Origin: a virus
Virus record (IMG/VR): IMGVR_UViG_3300006737_000190
Span: 1-25,181 of that record
DNA: 25,181 bases
Reading direction: 5' to 3' (one strand)
The translations under genes were made by a program, and so were the position numbers. Positions 21,965 to 25,181 of this stretch are shown piece by piece. Numbering within the stretch: position 1 is the first letter of the stretch; each line of letters starts with the position of its first letter. The notes below the pieces were generated by a model, which made no database searches, was not told the DNA's origin, and was given only the letters and a program-made list of their open reading frames with translations.

Positions 21965-22400
21965 CCTTCCAGTCGAGCCCCTGCCAAAGCAGACCCTCGG
22001 CCTTGCGGCGCCTCTTTAATCCCTCCAAGACCTTGCCGTCCGATCTGTTCCAACGCGCCATTTCACTGGGAACTTCGTCGTAGTATCCCTGATTGAGTTT
22101 TCTGAGCAATGTGCTTTCACCAAGATTCGTTGGGCCCAGATTGAAGGTCCAAGAAACGAGCGCATCGAATTGATCTTGATTCAAACTCACTTCGACCAGA
22201 CGATCTACATAACCTTCGAAGTGCTTTAAATCTTCAAGAAGAAGATATTCCGCCTTATCATCGGTAATTTCGTCGCCCTCTCTGACACCCCTTGTGTGGC
22301 CATATCCAATTGTCCACACATTTGCACTACATTGGTATGCTTTTGTCTCACATCCTTCGAAATGTTTGATGAGGTCTATTCCCTCTGGGGATGTTCTCAT
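21957..22400 (-). CDS. Endolysin, T4/P22-type lysozyme (GH24)
   Basis: The product has 147 residues. The active-site region GIDLIKHFEGCETKAYQCSA then VWTIGYGHT gives Glu15, Cys24 and Thr30 in the exact GH24 spacing Glu-8-(Asp/Cys)-5-Thr. Cys replaces the Asp of T4, a natural variant in this family. The C-terminal FDALVSWTFNLGP and LLRKLNQGYYDEVPSEMARWNRSDGKVLEGLKRRRKAE complete the fold, with the family motif GLxxRRxAE at the end. There is no signal peptide, so it needs a holin. It cleaves the peptidoglycan glycan chain. The gene overlaps the upstream small membrane protein by ATGA. Confidence 0.93.
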   Translation of the reverse strand: MRTSPEGIDLIKHFEGCETKAYQCSANVWTIGYGHTRGVREGDEITDDKAEYLLLEDLKHFEGYVDRLVEVSLNQDQFDALVSWTFNLGPTNLGESTLLRKLNQGYYDEVPSEMARWNRSDGKVLEGLKRRRKAEGLLWQGLDWKDV

Positions 22401-22591
22401 TCTTTTTTCCCGAGAAACAATCCAAAGGCGCCCGTGAGTGCGCCTGTCATTACGGACACCAAAGCCGCTTGTTCTGGATTCGGATCAGGCAGGGACATGA
22501 ACCAGTCAACAGTCCTGTACGTCATCGCGATCATGGCGAACATCAAAATGCGTGGGATAATGCGCCATGCGTTCAGTTGCTCTGGTGTCAC
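22397..22591 (-). CDS. Small two-segment membrane protein in lysis module
   Basis: The product has 64 residues. Two hydrophobic stretches lie at 10-31 (RIIPRILMFAMIAMTYRTVDWF) and 42-60 (ALVSVMTGALTGAFGLFLG), linked by a Pro/Asp/Asn turn (LPDPNPEQ). It ends in Lys-Lys-Glu. Both ends overlap neighbours (ATGA), so it is translated with the 3-TM protein and the lysozyme. A pinholin, antiholin or holin partner is inferred from size, topology and position. No sequence family can be named with certainty. The pattern MTPEQLNAWRIIPR is familiar from marine phages as a small membrane protein of unknown role. Confidence 0.7.
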   Translation of the reverse strand: MTPEQLNAWRIIPRILMFAMIAMTYRTVDWFMSLPDPNPEQAALVSVMTGALTGAFGLFLGKKE

Positions 22592-22989
22592 TTCTCTCTC
22601 GCTACCTGCTTCGTCTTTTCGAAGGTCCGAAGTCCACCCAGACCGAGCATACCGAGAAGCACGGTGAGCAGGCTTTCCATCTCAAACACGGGGAGCGGAG
22701 GAGCGTCTACGCCAGCGAATGTGATGACGAAAACAGCAATAGGCTGACCCACGAAATGCCAAGCCAAGGCCACGCCGCAGGTCCAGCCGACAAACGGCCT
22801 CCACCCGGCAACGAACATTGACTTATGCGCCGCTTCTGCCTTGTTAATTTCAATCTGACCTTTCGCCAGTTCTTGCGCATGGCGCTCTGACATCGTGGCG
22901 ATTTCATGGGCCAGTTTTTGTTTGGTGTCTGCATCAGGAATGAACTTATCCAGTAAGCCGGTGACGGGCCCAATAAGTGCTTGAAGCAT
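22588..22989 (-). CDS. GTA-type 3-TM holin family protein
   Basis: The product has 133 residues. An N-terminal amphipathic segment (LQALIGPVTGLLDKFIPDA) is followed by a helical linker with His/Glu/Lys (24-57). Hydrophobic parts then occur at 60-91 (AGWRPFVGWTCGVALAWHFV and on) and 105-121 (ESLLTVLLGMLGLGGLR), ending in Lys/Glu-rich residues. The WRPFVGW-x-CGxALAW and LLGMLGLGGLRTFEK motifs match the GTA_holin_3TM group (PF11351, by memory), whose members form or assist membrane lesions in phage lysis and gene transfer agent release. The ATG overlaps the upstream stop as TGATG, with GGAGG about seven bases before it. Confidence 0.8.
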   Translation of the reverse strand: MLQALIGPVTGLLDKFIPDADTKQKLAHEIATMSERHAQELAKGQIEINKAEAAHKSMFVAGWRPFVGWTCGVALAWHFVGQPIAVFVITFAGVDAPPLPVFEMESLLTVLLGMLGLGGLRTFEKTKQVAREK

Positions 22990-23198
22990 CAGTCATCCTC
23001 CTTGACGTAGCGCCCTTTCTTATCGCGCTTACGATCTTTGCGAAACCACCCCTGCACCGTATCGGTTTCCCATATCCTTATGGCTGTCCACAAAATCGTG
23101 AGCAAAGCGGCGACGGCAGGAAGCAGTCCAGCAAGCGCCCCCACTGTCGTTGCCACAGAAACTGTATCTACAATTTGCTTAGAAGGCTCATCCAGCAT
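22989..23198 (-). CDS. Small holin-like membrane protein
   Basis: The product has 69 residues from ATG 23198. A longer frame starts at 23228 but would overlap the preceding gene, and a GGAGAG site six bases before 23198 favours the short form. After MLDEPSKQIVDTVSV, one long hydrophobic region spans residues 13-45 (about 33 residues), probably as two short helices around Pro31. A strongly charged tail follows (WFRKDRKRDKKGRYVKEDD). Such an acidic start, hydrophobic hairpin and basic tail are class II holin features. Its place before the 3-TM holin-type and lysozyme genes supports a role in lysis timing. Which of the membrane proteins is the true holin is not resolved. Confidence 0.7.
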   Translation of the reverse strand: MLDEPSKQIVDTVSVATTVGALAGLLPAVAALLTILWTAIRIWETDTVQGWFRKDRKRDKKGRYVKEDD

Positions 23199-23199
23199 T

Positions 23200-23676
23200 T
23201 TACGCTCTCCCCGTAATCGCCTGTACAATTATCCAGATTATGTAACCTGCCACGCCTGCAAGAATAGCAATCCACGCAGATTTTACCAGCGTATCTTTAG
23301 CTTCCTGTTGAGCGTAAACCTCGCGTTTACGTTGCTCTTGGACCTCTTTCATGCAATTACGATATTCTTCGACGCCCTCATTGCCATACGCATAGCGAAG
23401 AAGTTGCAGAAGCTCCTTGCGCTGATTGTCTATGCGCTTGCGGTGCGCAAAAAGCTCAGCCGCCTCTGCTTCGACTGACGAAGAAAAAACAATTTGCTTT
23501 AGTGGGTTAGTTCGTTTTTTATGTCTTTGGCTTGCGTAAAGAACATCGCTCGCATGGCCTTGCCAGCGAGCAACAACTTGGAAAGTGTCTTCGATACTTT
23601 TACCGGCCTCAATAAAGGCTCTGACCCCCGCATACGCCTTGGTGGCCGCCGCCACCGCTGTCAAAGGGTCAACCAT
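23200..23676 (-). CDS. Coiled-coil protein with C-terminal membrane anchor
   Basis: The product has 158 residues. It begins MVDPLTAVAAATKAYAGVRA with amphipathic character. A mixed charged region (about 35-130) contains a helix rich in Glu/Arg/Gln (AELFAHRKRIDNQRKELLQL, then YRNCMKEVQEQRKREVYAQQ). One C-terminal transmembrane segment, AWIAILAGVAGYIIWIIVQA (about 134-153), completes it. This topology fits a tail-anchored cytoplasmic protein. It is not a classic i-spanin, whose membrane segment is N-terminal. The gene starts eight bases inside the upstream 66-residue gene and ends one base before the holin-like gene. A lysis or membrane-associated structural role is inferred from position. No family name is certain. 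Confidence 0.7.
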   Translation of the reverse strand: MVDPLTAVAAATKAYAGVRAFIEAGKSIEDTFQVVARWQGHASDVLYASQRHKKRTNPLKQIVFSSSVEAEAAELFAHRKRIDNQRKELLQLLRYAYGNEGVEEYRNCMKEVQEQRKREVYAQQEAKDTLVKSAWIAILAGVAGYIIWIIVQAITGRA

Positions 23677-23869
23677 CGGGAACCTCGTAGATCACATACG
23701 GATCACAATACGACGTAAAGTAAGGCAGATACCAAGTGTATGTCTGCTCTGACTCGCTGTTTAGCTCCCTGTATTTACAAATTCTGTAATGCTCTAGCCG
23801 TGTTCTACTGCCTATCGCCCATGTGTAGGTGTAGGTGTCGAGCACCAGATACAGGACGATAACCTCCAC
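23669..23869 (-). CDS. 66-residue Tyr-rich protein, start uncertain
   Basis: The product has 66 residues if GTG 23869 is used. It is rich in Tyr, Thr and Trp (LVLDTYTYTWAIGSRTRLEHY) and ends YEVPDG. Three Cys-containing short segments (KYREL, SYCDPYVIYE) give no recognisable motif. The only good Shine-Dalgarno, GGAGG, sits at the start of this open frame and would suit initiation a few codons further in, where no ATG or GTG follows at normal spacing. The exact start is therefore doubtful. The stop overlaps the next ATG by eight bases, a coupling that supports its being real. Function is unknown. Confidence 0.55.
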   Translation of the reverse strand: MEVIVLYLVLDTYTYTWAIGSRTRLEHYRICKYRELNSESEQTYTWYLPYFTSYCDPYVIYEVPDG

Positions 23870-23872
23870 ATA

Positions 23873-24139
23873 TTACGCACTAGGATCGACCCAATCTGGG
23901 TTTGCCGCCCATTTTGGATCAGCACTAGGATCGTAGGTGTAGCGGTTCCCCGACCAATTCTCTGGGGCGTCTGTCACGCTCTCAGTCAACGTAGCGTTGC
24001 TGGAGTTCAGATCGGCGATGTAGAAGTCCGGTGAGGACGGGTCGCCAATCGTAATCTTGTCAGATGCCATAGCTACCGCCTTGCCATCTTCAAGCAGGTA
24101 CTTGGATAGCTTGGTTGCGTTTTCGGTAATGGTTTTCAT
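23873..24139 (-). CDS. Small tail-fibre-associated protein, unknown
   Basis: The product has 88 residues. The segment SSPDFYIADLNSSNATLTES (35-54), followed by VTDAPENWSGNRYTYD, is a pattern seen in small proteins next to marine phage tail fibres (recalled). It ends in a Pro/Asp/Trp-rich tail. It begins three bases after the stop of the repeat protein, with AAGGGC in the right place for a weak ribosome site. A chaperone or accessory fibre-tip role is possible from position. I know of no experiment supporting this, and no transmembrane or catalytic feature is visible. Confidence 0.7.
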   Translation of the reverse strand: MKTITENATKLSKYLLEDGKAVAMASDKITIGDPSSPDFYIADLNSSNATLTESVTDAPENWSGNRYTYDPSADPKWAANPDWVDPSA

Positions 24140-24142
24140 GTT

Positions 24143-25181
24143 TTAGCCCTTTACAAGTATTTCGGTTGCTGAAACTGCTGTGCCTGCTGTAACAGATGGC
24201 GAGGCCGCTGTAGTGCCTATTGTGCCATCTCCCTGCACAAAATACGTTTGCCCTGCGGTCAAGCTGGTCTGTTTGTCGTTGACTGAGCCACCTAGCTGAA
24301 TCGTCGCTAGACCATTATCGGTACAGTCATTTTCCGCAAAGCCAATAAAGTTTTCTGAGGTTAGGTTTGTTGATGACGCTTTGAAAACAACAGCCGTTCC
24401 GTAATCACCGTTGCCGCCGTCCCTGTAAGCTATAACAGTTCTATTTGCGTTGGAGTCATAGGCGGCGGATAAATAATCGGCGCTCGCATTTTCAAATACA
24501 ACGGCTGAACCAAAGCTAATTGAAGTGCCGCTTACTGTTCCAGAAATAGCAGTTCCGTAAGCGCCAGAAGCGTTGTTTTTATAAACTATAACAACTTGCT
24601 GAGCGCCAGAATCATAAACCGCAAAAGGTTCTGCGGTATTCGCGGCGGCAAATACAACGGCTGAACCAAACGAAATACTTGTCCCACTCACCGTTCCTAC
24701 AACAGCCGTGCCGTAATCACTGTTATCGTCATCTTCATAAGCGACTACCACTTTCTGAGCATTGGAATCATAAACGGCCCGCACGGAAAGAGCGGTTGCG
24801 CTTTCAAATACTGCCGCGCTACCAAAACTAATCGACGTGCCACTCACCGTCCCTACAATAGCCGTGCCGTAACTAGAGTTTCCCTCATCTTGATACGCTA
24901 TAACGACTTTCTGGGCGTTAGAGTCATAAACAATTGAGTTATATTCTACTGCCGCACTCTCAAATACAGCCGCACTTCCAAAGCTAATCGACGTGCCGCT
25001 AACTGTTCCAACGATAGCAGTACCGTAGTTAGAATTTCCATTATCGGCGTAGGCAATCACCACCTTTCCAGCGTTAGCGTCGTAAGCAATTGATGGGCTG
25101 GGGGAGTTTGCGCTTTCATATACAGCGGCACTTCCAAAACTAATAGACGTACCACTGACCGTCCCAACAATAGCAGTGCCA
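24143..25181 (-). CDS. Tail-fibre-like protein with 52-residue repeats (5' end missing)
   Basis: The C-terminal 345 residues are visible, and the reading frame is open to the window edge. Five back-to-back 52-residue units (annotated) share GTAIVGTVSGTSISFGSA and YDSNAQKVVIAY segments. Residues after them (FIGFAENDCTDNGLATIQLGG, then TAGQTYFVQGDGTIGTTAAS and SATEILVKG) form a C-terminal β-domain often placed at the end of phage and bacterial surface proteins. The four-strand feel of each unit suggests a β-propeller or solenoid. The gene sits directly before the lysis module. A receptor-binding or fibre role is inferred. No chaperone-cleavage or trimerisation motif is evident. Confidence 0.75.
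   Translation of the reverse strand, partial: GTAIVGTVSGTSISFGSAAVYESANSPSPSIAYDANAGKVVIAYADNGNSNYGTAIVGTVSGTSISFGSAAVFESAAVEYNSIVYDSNAQKVVIAYQDEGNSSYGTAIVGTVSGTSISFGSAAVFESATALSVRAVYDSNAQKVVVAYEDDDNSDYGTAVVGTVSGTSISFGSAVVFAAANTAEPFAVYDSGAQQVVIVYKNNASGAYGTAISGTVSGTSISFGSAVVFENASADYLSAAYDSNANRTVIAYRDGGNGDYGTAVVFKASSTNLTSENFIGFAENDCTDNGLATIQLGGSVNDKQTSLTAGQTYFVQGDGTIGTTAASPSVTAGTAVSATEILVKG
24401..25180 (-). repeat. Five exact-length 156-bp tandem repeats in the tail protein gene
   Basis: Units start at 25180, 25024, 24868, 24712 and 24556, each 156 bases (52 residues) long, with no insertions or deletions between them. The GTVSGTSISFGSA core is identical in all five. Residues 21-31 and 45-51 of the unit vary. 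Synonymous positions have diverged: GTVSG is GGG-ACG-GTC-AGT-GGT in the first unit and GGA-ACA-GTT-AGC-GGC in the second. More units probably lie to the right of the window. Confidence 0.9.

Noticed and set aside
22588-22989. Gene transfer agent rather than phage, because of the GTA-type holin
   Set aside because: The P22-like portal, nozzle, adaptors and giant internal proteins are not GTA genes. The holin family is shared with true phages.
24401-25180. Possible CRISPR array from regularly spaced repeats
   Set aside because: The units are 156 bases long, in one open reading frame, with protein-level constraint and diverged synonymous sites. There is no short palindromic repeat with unique spacers.
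1-25181. tRNA genes, integrase/att sites, insertion sequences
   Set aside because: No cloverleaf-like or T-loop consensus, no transposase or integrase open frame and no terminal inverted repeats were seen in either strand.

Overview
The window is part of the late (virion assembly and lysis) region of a tailed double-stranded DNA phage. Every supported gene lies on the minus strand, so transcription runs from the right edge to the left edge. Genes are packed with 1-nt (TAATG/TGATG), 4-nt (ATGA) and 8-nt overlaps, and no gap reaches 300 bases. The terminase, portal, Mu gpT-like capsid protein, two short head-tail adaptor-type proteins and a P22 gp10-like nozzle, with no sheath, tape measure or baseplate gene, point to short-tailed (podovirus) morphology. 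The many small Lys/Gly-rich proteins and the conserved-but-unnamed virion proteins are of the kind familiar from uncultured marine phage genomes. A marine proteobacterial host is plausible, but nothing in the window fixes it. No replication, integration, tRNA or CRISPR feature is present.

Layout in the direction of transcription: (1) 25181-23669: the C-terminal part of a tail-fibre-like protein with five exact 52-residue repeats, plus two small companions. (2) 23676-21957: a lysis module of one coiled-coil membrane-anchored protein, three small membrane proteins of holin type and a GH24-type lysozyme. (3) 21964-17973: large terminase and an 835-residue portal. (4) 17962-14225: two small proteins, a GroES-like co-chaperonin, a coiled-coil scaffold candidate, two head-region proteins and the major capsid protein. 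This section ends in a strong intrinsic terminator followed by a second perfect hairpin. (5) 14098-10362: two structural proteins followed by a run of tiny, strongly basic proteins and two proteins with EF-hand-like loops. (6) 10361-6577: an unknown His/Trp-rich protein, two adaptor-type proteins, a Rossmann-fold MptE/DUF115-like protein and small virion proteins. (7) 6570-1: tail nozzle, a small virion protein, two very long internal/ejection protein candidates and the first codons of a further gene.

Working model: terminase and portal package DNA into a capsid built from the gpT-like protein on the scaffold, with folding helped by the phage co-chaperonin working on the host GroEL. The capsid terminator probably sets expression of capsid genes above that of connector and tail genes. 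Adaptors and nozzle close the portal, the long helical proteins are probably packaged and ejected, and the holins and lysozyme end the cycle. The most unusual points are the 18-residue helical periodicity in the 844-residue protein, the run of basic mini-proteins, the Rossmann enzyme-like gene inside the tail cassette and the post-capsid double hairpin.
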